Assembly: GCA_024655865.1 (NCBI GenBank)
Contig: JANLFM010000002.1
Location: 138,405-172,980, forward strand
Direction: 5' to 3'
Source: Caldisericota bacterium
Lineage (GTDB): Bacteria > Caldisericota > JANLFM01
Length of the DNA: 34,576 nucleotides
Shown: positions 1 through 8,383 of the stretch, piece by piece
How the letters are laid out: every line of letters begins with the position of its first letter
Numbering within the stretch: the first letter of the stretch is position 1
Notes under the pieces: model-generated
Seen by the model: only the letters and a program-made list of their open reading frames with translations
Database searches by the model: none
Told to the model about the DNA's origin: nothing
Position numbers and translations under genes: made by a program

Positions 1-378
1 GTCTTCGATATAAAGATAGGTAGGCTTTTCCGCTGCACCTTCCACGATCAGAGCGTCATAACCGGCCTTTCTCAGCTGTTCGGTCATGCGGGAACCCAGG
101 TTACCGTCCCCGTACCCTCCAGTGAGAGGCGATTTCGCCGCCACGACGGTCTTCCCGGTGTTGGGAGCGGGAATTCCAGCAAGGGGTCCCAAAGCCACGA
201 TCAGCTTGTTTTCTGGTCCCAGGGGATCAATTCCTGGCTTGAGCTCATCCCAGAGGATTTTGAGAGCGAACCCTCTTCCGCCTACCCATTTCGTTGCGAA
301 GTCCTCGCCATAGGTCTCCTTCCGGAAAGTCTTATTGGAAAGGTTTACCCTGAGAATATTACCAGTCCATCCCTTCAT
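1..378 (-). CDS. Aldehyde:ferredoxin oxidoreductase, N-terminal part (cut by window edge)
   Basis: The reverse strand from ATG at 378 reads an open frame of 126 codons to the window edge. It begins [14 protein letters not shown] and continues with [16 protein letters not shown] and the region [21 protein letters not shown]. This is the conserved N-terminal domain of the tungsten/molybdopterin aldehyde:ferredoxin oxidoreductases, which bind the bis-pterin cofactor and oxidise aldehydes to acids with ferredoxin as acceptor. GGAGG lies 6 nt before the ATG and supports this start. The rest (the full protein is usually about 600 residues, with the [4Fe-4S] cysteines later) is outside the window, so the substrate class cannot be judged. 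Cytoplasmic enzyme of anaerobic metabolism. Confidence 0.93.
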   Translation of the reverse strand, partial: MKGWTGNILRVNLSNKTFRKETYGEDFATKWVGGRGFALKILWDELKPGIDPLGPENKLIVALGPLAGIPAPNTGKTVVAAKSPLTGGYGDGNLGSRMTEQLRKAGYDALIVEGAAEKPTYLYIED

Positions 379-412
379 AATGAACCTCCAAAAAGATATT
401 TAGGGCAAATCA

Positions 413-441
413 ATCATCCAAAAAAATTGGCGCCCTGTCAA
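413..441 (-). promoter_or_regulatory. Putative sigma70-type promoter of the AOR gene
   Basis: On the minus strand TTGACA (436-441) and GATGAT (413-418) are separated by 17 bases, about 35 bases before the AOR start codon. The -35 box is consensus; the -10 box is weak. The rest of the gene-free stretch 379-736 is AT-rich and shows no open frame with coding character on either strand. Confidence 0.4.
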
Positions 442-736
442 TATATCCTGGCAATTAAAATTTTTTATTTTACTTTTTTCTTTATCTTTGTGATCACACC
501 TTCAATGACTTTAGAGCTATTTCTTTTTGTAATCGATTTTAAACACTTCACCAGGACTAATTAACCGAGGGGAGCTAATCTCTTCCTGCATCATCCAAAA
601 ATTTTCCCTTCATGCTTTTGGAAAGTTTGAGGCGTTGATCTTGATACCAGCCGGTCTTGGCTCTTTAGCTCATTACGAGTAGAATCTTTCTAACCGGTGC
701 TTGTTTTATGTTCAATTATCCTGGGGTAAAGCAAAA

Positions 737-1933
737 ATGAGAGGGCGTTCTTCCTTTTTAAAGTATTGGGATTTCGGAGAGGTGATTTTCCTCAATCACG
801 GTTCTTTCGGCGCCTGCCCTAAGCCAGTGCGCGACCGCCAGAACGAACTAAGGGAATTGATGGAGAAAGAGCCCGTAGAGTTCCTGGCACGCAACATGCT
901 ACGTCTTCAAGAGGAAGCGCGCAAAGCTCTGGCCGATTTCATCGGCGCTCAAAGCGAGGATCTGGTTTTCGTCCCTAACGCCACGCACGGCGTGAATACT
1001 GTTTTGAGGTCTATCCCTTTCAAGGAAGGAGACGAGATCATCTGCACCAACCACATCTATTTTGCCTGCGCCAACGCTTTGAACTTCATCTCCTCCCTAA
1101 GCGGTGTACGGATAGTGAACGTTCTGATACCCTACCCTTCGCGCTCCAGAGAGGATTTAATCGATCCCATTCTTTCTTCAATCTCCCCCAGGACGCGCCT
1201 GGTTTTAATCGACCACATTACCTCGCCCACGGCCCTCATTTTTCCCATAGAAGAGATCGTGCGAGAACTCGAAGGAAAAGGTATCCCCGTTTTAGTGGAC
1301 GGAGCTCACGGTCCAGGAATGGTGCCTTTGAACATGAACGCGCTCCAGGCCAGCTTTTATGCTGGAAACTGTCACAAGTGGCTTTGCACTCCTAAGGGAT
1401 CAGCCTTTCTCTGGGTACGAAAAGACTGGCAGAAAAAGATCAGGCCCCTAGCTATCAGCCATTTAGGAGGGGATTACGGTCCGAATGAAAACCCCTTCCA
1501 GGTGGAGTTCTCCTGGAGCGGAACCATGGATCTTACCCCTTACCTTACTATCCCCTACGCTCTTCGTTTCCTCGGCTCCCTTTATCCCGGGGGAATCGAG
1601 GAGTTGATGCGAAGAAACCATGAGCTAACACTCTATGGGAAGAAGGTCCTTGCTGAGGCCCTGAATCGTAATTTTCCTCTTCCAGAAGAATTCATTGGCT
1701 CCATGGTCTCCTTTCCTATCCCCCCAAGGGAGGCTCCCTGGCCGCTATCGAAAGGTTTCTGGGATCCGGATCAGGAGCGTTTGTTCAAGGAATTCAAAAT
1801 CGAGGTTCCGGTGATTTACTGGCCTCAACCACCACGGCGCCTGATCCGCATATCTGCCCAGGCCTACAACGAGAAGTGGCATTACGAGCTTCTTAAAGAG
1901 GCCTTAAGAAAGATTTTCCCGACTTCGGGCTAA
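737..1933 (+). CDS. PLP-dependent aminotransferase class V, isopenicillin N epimerase-like
   Basis: A fold-type I PLP enzyme of 398 residues if started at the ATG at 737. The frame opens at 701, but the first 12 codons have no family similarity and no ribosome binding site; conserved sequence begins soon after 737. Family marks are FLNHGSFGACP (near 18-28), the cofactor-binding NATHGVNTVL (81-90), VDGAHGPG with the PLP-pyridine Asp (D188), and GNCHKWL with the Schiff-base lysine K214. These are typical of the isopenicillin N epimerase / cysteine-desulfurase-like branch. In most bacteria such genes have nothing to do with penicillin and the real substrate is unknown. The gene stands alone. Function at family level is secure, substrate is not. 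Confidence 0.85.
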   Translation: MRGRSSFLKYWDFGEVIFLNHGSFGACPKPVRDRQNELRELMEKEPVEFLARNMLRLQEEARKALADFIGAQSEDLVFVPNATHGVNTVLRSIPFKEGDEIICTNHIYFACANALNFISSLSGVRIVNVLIPYPSRSREDLIDPILSSISPRTRLVLIDHITSPTALIFPIEEIVRELEGKGIPVLVDGAHGPGMVPLNMNALQASFYAGNCHKWLCTPKGSAFLWVRKDWQKKIRPLAISHLGGDYGPNENPFQVEFSWSGTMDLTPYLTIPYALRFLGSLYPGGIEELMRRNHELTLYGKKVLAEALNRNFPLPEEFIGSMVSFPIPPREAPWPLSKGFWDPDQERLFKEFKIEVPVIYWPQPPRRLIRISAQAYNEKWHYELLKEALRKIFPTSG

Positions 1934-1937
1934 AGAA

Positions 1938-2180
1938 TTAATCCCTTCCCAGCTTCTCCACTACTTGAGGAATCTCCCTCGGGTCGGTAACGGTCAAATG
2001 GGGCTCTTCTTCCTCTCCCTCTGGCTCCTTGAAGGAAAGGCTGGTGAGTACAATGTCGTTATTGATCCGGTCCCTGACCATTACCGCCTCATGTGGCAGA
2101 CATCCTGCGGTATTAAGAATTCGCTGGAAAAAGGATGGATCCCGCTTGACAACGATCGTCCACCAAGAAGCCCTTAAACC
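1938..2180 (-). pseudogene. Relic of a HAD-superfamily hydrolase (C-terminal part only)
   Basis: The minus strand between stop codons reads about 80 codons with clear HAD-hydrolase C-terminal character: KRDPSFFQRILNTAGCLP, then HEAVMVRDRINNDIVLT, which matches the usual 'KPDP..F..aL...g..peeavmVGDr..nDi' block carrying motifs III and IV. It ends at TAA 1938-1940. There is no start codon or ribosome binding site at its beginning (a TAG at 2181-2183 closes the frame), and motifs I and II are missing. The usual GDR is RDR here. It is best read as the remnant of a gene that lost its 5' two thirds. It lies just downstream of the Fpg gene. Confidence 0.7.
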
Positions 2181-2224
2181 CTACTTTTCTAAAATTGAAT
2201 TGCCACTTTCTAAATCTATCCCTC

Positions 2225-3037
2225 TCATCTCTGACAGGCGGGACAGATGTAGGAGGAAGTACTCCCCGTTTTTATTTTCTGGATCGTTGTGCCGCACACC
2301 GGACAGGGCTTTCCCTCCCGGTATCTCACGAGGAAATCCTTGAATTTCCCGGGTTGATTGAATAGATTCCTCTCGTAGGCCAGCCCTCCCAGGTCCGCGG
2401 ATTGCTTCAGGTTTTCTTTGATCGCCCGAAAGAGCTTTTCCACCTCATCTTCTTTTAAGGAGGAGATTTTGCGGTTGGGGTGAAGCCCCGTCCGAAACAG
2501 GATGTCATGGATATATACGTTCCCGATCCCGGCGATGTTCCTCTGGTCCATCAGGAAGGACTTGATCCCTCCTTTCTTTCCTGAAAGGAGCTTCTGGAAA
2601 TTTTCCAGGGTGTACTCCCGGTCATCCAGAGGTGAGATCCCCAGGGATGAGGTCATCCCATGCCCTGAGAGTTCCTCCTCCCTGACCGCGTGTGCGTACC
2701 CGAACCACCAGAAATTGATCGTAAGCAGGGAGCCATCATGAAAGTCCATTCTCAGCTTAAACTTCTCCGGGAGGTCCTTTTCCTCCGGGAAATAGAGAAC
2801 CTCCCCTCCCATTCCTAAGTTAAGGAGAAATATGACCCCGGGATGGAGCTTCACGAAAATCCACTTTCCCCGAGGAGTGGCCTCCTGGATTTCCTTATTT
2901 ACGACGAGTTTCTCGAACTCTTCCTGGGGAATGTTCAGGCACTTCGCTTGCTTCACCTTAAGCCCCGCTATCCTCTTCTCCTTCAGGGTCTCGTCCATCT
3001 CGTTGGCTAAGTTCCAGATTTCTGGCAATTCCGGCAT
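2225..3037 (-). CDS. Fpg/Nei-family DNA glycosylase (formamidopyrimidine-DNA glycosylase-like)
   Basis: A 270-residue base-excision-repair glycosylase/AP lyase. It starts MPELPEI with the catalytic N-terminal Pro2 and Glu3, has the conserved Lys58 in PRGKW, the helix-two-turn-helix block DQRNIAGIGNVYIHDI, and a C-terminal zinc finger C245-x2-C248-x16-C265-x2-C268. In classical Fpg an Arg sits five residues before the third zinc Cys (Arg-Ala-Thr-Phe-Tyr-Cys in E. coli); here the segment is GSTSSYIC without that Arg, a variant that I recall from some Bacillota-type members, so the lesion preference may differ. AAGGAGAAAG before the ATG supports the start. It is divergent from the DUF488 gene across about 150 bases. 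Confidence 0.92.
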   Translation of the reverse strand: MPELPEIWNLANEMDETLKEKRIAGLKVKQAKCLNIPQEEFEKLVVNKEIQEATPRGKWIFVKLHPGVIFLLNLGMGGEVLYFPEEKDLPEKFKLRMDFHDGSLLTINFWWFGYAHAVREEELSGHGMTSSLGISPLDDREYTLENFQKLLSGKKGGIKSFLMDQRNIAGIGNVYIHDILFRTGLHPNRKISSLKEDEVEKLFRAIKENLKQSADLGGLAYERNLFNQPGKFKDFLVRYREGKPCPVCGTTIQKIKTGSTSSYICPACQR

Positions 3038-3190
3038 TTTACTTTCTCCTTTTTGGGATAGGAAAATTCAAATTGATATTGGAGTCCAAGTCAACCGTCC
3101 AATTTTTTTCGGGTTTTCCTGAGGCTTGCCCCTCAACAATCTCTACCAATAGAGGATCTCTGGCCCCAATCTTGATAGAATCAAGAAAGG

Positions 3191-3625
3191 ATGAGGAGAG
3201 TTTTCACTATCGGGACAAGCGAACGTTCCTTTGAGGAATTTCTCAGTCTCCTCAGGCTACACAAAATCCAGGCTGTAGCTGACGTGAGAAGGTTCCCCAC
3301 TTCCAGATGGGAGCATTTTAAAAAGGAAGCTTTTCAGGGTCTCCTGGAAGCGGAGGGAATAGAATACTTCTATTTAGGAAAAGAGCTCGGGGGATTTCGC
3401 CAGGGCGGCTATCAGACATACATGGAGACCGAAGAATTTCAAAAAGGGCTGGAGCGGTTGGAAGAGATAGCTTCAGGCAATAATCTTGCGATTGTCTGCG
3501 CAGAACGCTTCCCCTGGCGCTGTCACCGCAGGTTTATCGCCTTTGCCCTTGAATCCCGCGGCTGGGAGGTGGTGCACATAATTTCAGAAGACAGAGATTG
3601 GATTAAGAGGAGAAAAGAAGTCTAA
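3191..3625 (+). CDS. DUF488 domain-containing protein
   Basis: A 144-residue protein covering the whole DUF488 domain. Family marks are TIGTSERSFEEF, ADVRRFPTSRW, the LGKELGGFR segment, and CAERFPWRCHRRFIA near the C-terminus with its paired cysteines. Members are widespread small cytoplasmic proteins of unsettled function. The ATG follows AAGAAAGG with almost no spacing, and a -10-like TAGAAT lies at 3175-3180, so the message could be nearly leaderless. It ends in front of a strong bidirectional hairpin. Confidence 0.88.
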   Translation: MRRVFTIGTSERSFEEFLSLLRLHKIQAVADVRRFPTSRWEHFKKEAFQGLLEAEGIEYFYLGKELGGFRQGGYQTYMETEEFQKGLERLEEIASGNNLAIVCAERFPWRCHRRFIAFALESRGWEVVHIISEDRDWIKRRKEV

Positions 3626-3646
3626 GCTATTTGTGAAAACCCGAAA

Positions 3647-3678
3647 AAGAAAGAAGGCAGCTAGCTGCCTTCTTTCTT
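3647..3678. terminator. Bidirectional intrinsic terminator between convergent genes
   Basis: A perfect inverted repeat with 14-bp arms (3647-3660 and 3665-3678) and a CTAG loop. The arm outer ends are A-rich on the left and T-rich on the right, so both strands get a GC stem followed by a T-rich tract. It lies between the convergent DUF488 and exported-protein genes. Confidence 0.85.
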
Positions 3679-3698
3679 AGAAATGGTTTATTTAAATC

Positions 3699-4184
3699 TT
3701 ACGGCCCATACCCGCATGGGGTAGCGTGAGTAAGCCATACATGTTCCCCGCCGGGATAGGTTCCTTGATCCATGATCACCTCAAACTGGCCCCAAACTGG
3801 ATAGCCTCCCTCGCGCCAATAGGGAGAGTTTTCCAGTTCCGGGCCCACCCAGATGATCTTGTAGTGCCACACTTCTCCCGATCCTCCGGGGACTCTGCCG
3901 TTCCATTCGTTATCTTCCCAAGCTTCTGGTGTCCAAGGAGCGCCATGGAATCTGGCATCGTCCCAGGCTTTGGACCACTTCATCACGAGATGATCGTTGG
4001 CATAGGTAGTATCACCCCATACTGCCCCATCGAGCACCCTGTCTACGCCATCGGCAGGACCCACGAAAATCCTGGCATTGTAGTTATAACCATACTCGTC
4101 GAATCCCCCGCCCTTCTGGGCAAAGATAGAAGTGGGGATAAAAGCCAGGGCCAGGGCCAGCAAAAACACTAAAACGCGCTTCAT
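3699..4184 (-). CDS. Small exported protein of unknown function
   Basis: A 161-residue protein from the ATG at 4184, chosen because GGGGAGG lies 7 nt upstream; the frame could open 6 bases earlier with TTG. It has a clear signal peptide: MKRVLVFLLALALAF, then a likely cut after IFA-Q. The mature part is rich in Trp, Gly, Tyr and acidic residues, for example DEYGYNYNARIFVGPADGVD, WGDTTYANDHLVMKW and EVWHYKIIWVGPELE, and has one Cys near the end. I recall very similar short exported proteins from metagenomic bacteria but know no function. There is no lipobox, so it is probably secreted or periplasmic. Confidence 0.75.
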   Translation of the reverse strand: MKRVLVFLLALALAFIPTSIFAQKGGGFDEYGYNYNARIFVGPADGVDRVLDGAVWGDTTYANDHLVMKWSKAWDDARFHGAPWTPEAWEDNEWNGRVPGGSGEVWHYKIIWVGPELENSPYWREGGYPVWGQFEVIMDQGTYPGGEHVWLTHATPCGYGP

Positions 4185-4324
4185 AATCAAACCTCCCCAA
4201 AAAGTTTCTTCCTCCGCTCCGCAGAAGCGTTTTTACCTGCTCTCACCTCCACATCTACCAAGCATCAGTCCGATCAAATTTTAAAATATTTTCTTATGAA
4301 TTTTTCAAATTTGCGAAAGAAAAA

Positions 4325-4645
4325 TTAAGGCTCTTCGATTTCTGGTATCCACAGGTGTCTTTCCAAGTCCACCCTGCCATCGGGAAGAAAGGTCACGCCC
4401 TCCCTTAAAAGGCACTCTCTCTGAACACCTTCCCCGAAAATGTGAGGAGGGGCAAGCTGGCCTTTGGAATTCACCACTCTGTGGTAGGGAAGCTCTAGTC
4501 CTGAAGGGCCTGACCACAAAGCCCAGACCACGACCCGTGCCCCTCTGGGGTTCCCTAATGCCCGGGCGATTACCCCGTAGGTAGTCACTTTTCCCTCTGG
4601 AATTCTGGCCACGATTTCTAAGACCTGGCGCGCAAAATTTCCCAT
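4325..4645 (-). CDS. Alkyltransferase-like (MGMT-family) DNA-binding protein
   Basis: A 106-residue protein with the MGMT C-terminal domain: IPEGKVTTYGVIARALGNP, the arginine-finger segment NPRGARVVVWAL, and PYHRVVNSKG. The acceptor cysteine of true O6-alkylguanine methyltransferases (PCHRV) is Tyr54 here, so it cannot take up the alkyl group. This is the hallmark of alkyltransferase-like proteins, which bind alkylated guanine and hand it to nucleotide excision repair; they more often have Trp at this place. GAGGG before the ATG supports the start. It sits near two DNA glycosylases of the same window but is not in an operon with them. Confidence 0.85.
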   Translation of the reverse strand: MGNFARQVLEIVARIPEGKVTTYGVIARALGNPRGARVVVWALWSGPSGLELPYHRVVNSKGQLAPPHIFGEGVQRECLLREGVTFLPDGRVDLERHLWIPEIEEP

Positions 4646-4745
4646 TTTTCCCTCAATTAAAAAATCTTTGTATAAGAGTTTCTATATAAACCCCGGGGAA
4701 GACCCAGGGTCAACAAACCACAATTTTCACGCCCCATTACCATTA

Positions 4746-4766
4746 GAAAAAAGGGGCAGGCCCCCA
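4746..4766 (-). terminator. Intrinsic terminator after the I42/stalk protein gene
   Basis: Read on the minus strand, a GGGG/CCCC-cored hairpin is followed directly by six T residues, about 25 bases downstream of the stop codon of the gene at 4789-5703. Confidence 0.6.
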
Positions 4767-4788
4767 ATTATCTTTTTAAGGTTCAGCT

Positions 4789-5703
4789 CTAAAACACTCC
4801 CACAAAAAGCGAGAACTCCTTCTCCGGAGGGCCGCTTTCTCCCGCTTTGACATAGATTAGCTTCAAGGGAGTCTGGCCAGGGGAGACAGGAACGAACTTA
4901 AAGTTGAAAACCCCTGGAGCGCCCAACAATTCGGATTCCGCTTTGAAGGTGGGCTCACCTTCGATCTTGAGAATAGCACCATCGCAGGATTGAATCTCCC
5001 AGCTATAACCAGCAGAGGGATTTCCGGGAAGGGAAATTTCCAGCTCGTTTAAGGGCATAATTACATAAACTGCGCTCCCGGAATCCTCTTCCGAAAAACT
5101 GATCTTTCCTTCAGGTTCCAGGATTTTCACTTTCAGGGTAAACTCTTTGAGGGGAGGAACGCTCTCCCATGGCCTGAGGTAGATAAAGTCAAGGGTAGCC
5201 TCTCCGGCTTTACTCTGAGTGAGGAAGTTGAAGGTGAATTTCCCTCCCGCACCCACGACATTGGTCGGGGATTGAGTGGTGTAAATTGGCTCTCCCAAAA
5301 GTTTCAGGAGGTTCTGATCGAAATCCTTAACTTCCCAGGAGTACCCCGTGGTGGGATTTCCCTCAAGCACTACCGAGAAGAGCTGGGAATCTTTAGAAAC
5401 AAAGAGTGTCTTTCCTGAGAACTCCTCGTTCAACGCCAGAGGATCGGCGATGCGCACCTCGTACTTGCTCTGATCCCAGGTGACGTTCTTTCCTAAGGCC
5501 TCAGAGATAAAGCGAATGGGAACGAAGGTTCGGCCATCGAAAATAAAGGGTTCCACATCGGAGGAAATCTGGTTTCCGTTCACCAGGATGGAAATGTCCC
5601 TGTAGGCTACCTCGATTTGCTTGTTTCCCGTGCTGGCTTCGACTAAGGCCGTGCCTGCAATCACCGTTACCAAGAGAATAATTACGGCTGTCCTCTTAAT
5701 CAT
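4789..5703 (-). CDS. Exported stalk-domain protein with two chagasin-like (I42) protease-inhibitor domains
   Basis: A 304-residue exported protein with three parts. Residues 1-23 are a signal peptide ending near ALVEA. Residues about 28-88 are a stalk / copper-amine-oxidase-N-like domain with DGRTFVPIRFISEALG. Residues about 95-200 and 205-304 are two I42 (chagasin-type) domains, each with the inhibitory loop GNP(T/S)(T/A)GYSWE. The first also has the GAGGKFTFNF strand and the RPWES loop; in the second RPWES has become KAGES. Chagasin-family proteins block papain-like cysteine proteases, so this may protect the cell surface. AGAGGTG precedes the ATG. A likely monocistronic unit with its own terminator. 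Confidence 0.88.
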   Translation of the reverse strand: MIKRTAVIILLVTVIAGTALVEASTGNKQIEVAYRDISILVNGNQISSDVEPFIFDGRTFVPIRFISEALGKNVTWDQSKYEVRIADPLALNEEFSGKTLFVSKDSQLFSVVLEGNPTTGYSWEVKDFDQNLLKLLGEPIYTTQSPTNVVGAGGKFTFNFLTQSKAGEATLDFIYLRPWESVPPLKEFTLKVKILEPEGKISFSEEDSGSAVYVIMPLNELEISLPGNPSAGYSWEIQSCDGAILKIEGEPTFKAESELLGAPGVFNFKFVPVSPGQTPLKLIYVKAGESGPPEKEFSLFVGVF

Positions 5704-5781
5704 TTTTTCACCTCTTTCATCAAGTTAACTATTTGACGATTTAAGGATCTGGTAGTTCCAGCTCGTTGTTCTGAAGAGCTT

Positions 5782-6274
5782 TCAAAGTGATCCTTTTACT
5801 CGAAGGAGTTCCGCCGCCTTTCTTGTCGCAAATTTCACTCGCTCCACACACTGGTAATCGTGAACGATAGCGAAATACTCTTTCAAGCCCTCCGGGGTCT
5901 TCAGATCTAAGCCCGTAAGCTCGCGACAATTCATGTGACCAAACCTCTCCTGAAAGGCTCGAAGGTAATCGCTCATAAGATTCCAGACCTGCTCCGGGCT
6001 CTCTTCCTTTTTGTCCCTGCCAGACTTAATTCCCATAATCAGAGCCAGCCGGAGGCAGACCCGCAAAGAAGGCCGTTCAGACTGACTCCTGCCCCAATCG
6101 CCATGGCAATTCTGGGAATCAGGTCGGAGCGAACTTAAAAGTATTCCGAAAGGGCAAGGAGCACGCTTCGGTGCAATTATAAGGTCTTCCCTCGGGGAAA
6201 TTAGCCGGTCTCTGACAAAAATACTGGACCACCTTTTCCTCCAGCTCCTTTAACGAAACGGAAGATTCTCCCAC
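5782..6274 (-). pseudogene. Broken C_GCAxxG_C_C-family (putative redox) gene
   Basis: Three frames must be joined to rebuild one protein. It would start at GTG 6274, ten bases after GGAGG, and read GESSVSLKELEEKVVQYF to PYNCTEAC. A frameshift near 6160 then leads to LLALSEYF, an in-frame TAA (6135-6137), and IAMAIGAGVSLNGLLCGS. A second shift near 6050 leads into GIKSGRDKKEESPEQVW and MNCRELTGLDL, ending with YQCVERVKFATRKAAELL. The order NC...A, G.G....LCG, NCREL and a late Cys is that of the C_GCAxxG_C_C family of membrane-associated redox proteins. Three lesions make a sequencing artefact unlikely; I call it a pseudogene. Confidence 0.85.
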
Positions 6275-6373
6275 CGCTTTTACACCTCCTGTTTTTGTTC
6301 TTAGTCTAAGGCTTTTGCGGAAATTGTCATACAAACCCTCGACAGCAGGGGGCAAATGGGGGACAATTAATCA

Positions 6374-7432
6374 ATGGATACAAATCAAATCATTAAAGAT
6401 TTACTCTCAAGTTCTTCGCCCTCTATTCGTTACCGGTTACGCAAGGAAGTCTTAGGGTTCGATCCCTCATGCGAGGAGATGCAGGAGCTTCAAAAGGAAA
6501 TCCTTCAGGAACCTCTTGTAGCCAGAACCCTTCGGCTGTTTCAGCCAGAAGGCTTTTCTGGCTCTCATTACCATTCTAACGGTCTGAAACCGGGGGAGGA
6601 AGCTTTAGAAGTTTCTTTGCGGATTCTTTTCGAGAAAGGAGTTGAACCCGACCATTCTGACTTGGAAAAGGCTCTGAGGGACCTCGAGGAAGGACCACCA
6701 TTCTACGACAGGGAAATCCACCGCATCGGTGGATTTTTGGATAAAAGTGGCCTGGGGGGTTCCTCCTTGATCCGCGCCTACCTCCTCGCTCGAGGGGGAA
6801 AAGAGGAGTCTCCCATTGTCCAGGAAGAAATCCGGAACGCGGTGGAGGTCTTCCGTTGGGTAAGAGGGGTACACAGCATAAAAGAGGTGGCAGAAGAATA
6901 CAGGGACAGGTTGGTCTTCCGTCCCAAAGCCCTCTGGCCCGGGATCTACCATTTTCGCCTTCTGGCTTACAGTTCAAGCTGGCGCAGCGAAGAAAACTGC
7001 GCCCTTGTGGCCGAAGCTGTGGAGAACTTGATCCAGCTTTCCCCGCTTCCTTTCATCTATTTAAAAGTGGGATCCCAGTTCGTCGCTCCTGCCACAGTCT
7101 TCGCTCTGGATCTCGTCTGCGATTTAAGCAAGCTCGACGAGCCGGGTTGGGCGCACTGGTTTGAGCGAAGCGAACTTCTTTCCCGAATGGGCGTTTTCGG
7201 CATCGTCCCTCAACTTGAAGAACAAAAAGAGGAACTTCTAAAGATAATCTTTACCGGGTACGAGGTCTTTCAGCATTTTCAGTCTCACCGCTCGTGGACA
7301 ATCTGGTCGGCTTACAGCGGGCTCGCACTGGAGCCGGACTGGCGCTCAAAAGAGGCTAGGACAAGGGACGCCCTTTTTAGAAGTCTTCTCGTGCTTCATT
7401 TTTCCGGATCGTTTTTAAGCGCAGAGGTTTAA
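6374..7432 (+). CDS. Prenyltransferase/squalene-oxidase-like toroid-fold protein, function unknown
   Basis: A 352-residue protein with no signal peptide, made of helical repeats. The N-terminus (IIKDLLSSSSPSIRYRLRKEVLG) aligns with that of the gene at 27099, and both follow the 'WLL..sdPsiRYr' opening of an uncharacterised family often labelled prenyltransferase/squalene oxidase-like or, wrongly, 'NifH'. The expected Cys/His/Asp catalytic signatures of squalene cyclases or protein prenyltransferases are not seen. The ATG is preceded by no strong ribosome binding site (GGGGGACAATTAATCA). It is transcribed divergently from the broken C_GCAxxG gene. Confidence 0.6.
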   Translation: MDTNQIIKDLLSSSSPSIRYRLRKEVLGFDPSCEEMQELQKEILQEPLVARTLRLFQPEGFSGSHYHSNGLKPGEEALEVSLRILFEKGVEPDHSDLEKALRDLEEGPPFYDREIHRIGGFLDKSGLGGSSLIRAYLLARGGKEESPIVQEEIRNAVEVFRWVRGVHSIKEVAEEYRDRLVFRPKALWPGIYHFRLLAYSSSWRSEENCALVAEAVENLIQLSPLPFIYLKVGSQFVAPATVFALDLVCDLSKLDEPGWAHWFERSELLSRMGVFGIVPQLEEQKEELLKIIFTGYEVFQHFQSHRSWTIWSAYSGLALEPDWRSKEARTRDALFRSLLVLHFSGSFLSAEV

Positions 7433-7672
7433 ATACCTCTTTGTTAAAGCCTACTCTCCAAAAGTGAGGCTTAGCAAGCTCTCTACCTTTAAGGAACTGG
7501 TTCCCGAAGGCCAGGTTATAGAAGGCTGAGTTCCCGGATTTTTCCTGAAGAAGATTATATAAGTTTCCCATTTAGGCAGGGCGCGGGCTGATCAGTCTTT
7601 GCCAAAGGGAAATCCACGGTCTTCCTTTAATTGCCCCATTTTTTTAAAATTGCAAAAACTGGAGGCGATAAG

Positions 7673-8374
7673 ATGAGGAAAATTATCATTGAGGATCAAG
7701 TTTTCCAAATGTTCCCCAATTTCAAAAGGGGGTTGGTAATCGTGTGGAATATGCAAAATCACAGCTCCCACTCTGAGATCGAGGAAATGCTGGAAAATCA
7801 GAGAGCTCTTCGACAGGACTGTCCTTTAGACCATGACTTCATCATGGCCTGGGATGAAATGCACAGGAAATTCGGTTCCAATCCCAACAAGTTTCCTCCC
7901 TCCATAAAGTCCCTGATTAAAAGAGCACAGAGAGGCGACAGGATACCCTTCATCAATTCCGCGGTAGCGCTCTTCAATTACATCTCGCTGAAACACTTAC
8001 TTCCCTGCGGAGGAGACGACGTAGATACAATAAAGGGCAACCTCCGATTGGGCATCGCCCAGGGAGATGAAGTATTTATTCCTCTGGGGGGATCAGAAAG
8101 CGAGCATCCGGTCCCGGGAGAGATCATCTACTATGACGATCAGACCAAAAACGTGATGTGCCGCAAATGGAACTGGCGCAACGGGGACTTCTCCAAAATT
8201 CTGGAAAACACCAGGAAGGTCGTAATCAACGTGGATGGAGCAGAGAGGATTCCTGAAAGCAAGGTCATTGAAGCGAGGGACGAGCTTGCCAGGCTGCTTC
8301 AGGAAAAATGCTCGGCGGTTGTCTCCACGGACCTTTTAAGCGGGGAAAAACGAGAATTAAAGGTTGATCTATAA
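7673..8374 (+). CDS. B3/B4 tRNA-binding-domain protein
   Basis: A 233-residue protein if started at ATG 7673, eight bases after GGAGG; the open frame extends to 7631 but with no signal there. It matches the B3/B4 domain of the phenylalanyl-tRNA synthetase beta chain found as a free-standing protein: FPNFKRGLVIVWNM at the start, then FPPSIKSLIKRA, the core IPFINSAVALFNYISLKHL and GGDDVDTIKGNLRLGIAQGD, and YYDDQTKNVMCRKWNWR. Stand-alone members have been suggested to edit mischarged or D-aminoacyl tRNAs, but this is not settled. Interesting here because it directly precedes an island with racemase-family genes. Confidence 0.85.
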   Translation: MRKIIIEDQVFQMFPNFKRGLVIVWNMQNHSSHSEIEEMLENQRALRQDCPLDHDFIMAWDEMHRKFGSNPNKFPPSIKSLIKRAQRGDRIPFINSAVALFNYISLKHLLPCGGDDVDTIKGNLRLGIAQGDEVFIPLGGSESEHPVPGEIIYYDDQTKNVMCRKWNWRNGDFSKILENTRKVVINVDGAERIPESKVIEARDELARLLQEKCSAVVSTDLLSGEKRELKVDL

Positions 8375-8383
8375 GAACGTGTT

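Noticed and set aside
86-313. Plus-strand open frame at the left edge
   Set aside because: Antisense to the aldehyde:ferredoxin oxidoreductase gene, which is clearly real on the minus strand.
1965-2343. Two plus-strand small frames
   Set aside because: Their composition is not protein-like, and the minus strand over the same bases holds the HAD relic and the end of the Fpg gene.
7377-7571. Minus-strand 64-residue frame (NLAFGNQFLKGRELAKPHFW)
   Set aside because: No ribosome binding site, no family, and it overlaps the end of the real plus-strand gene. It could be a relic but I cannot support it.
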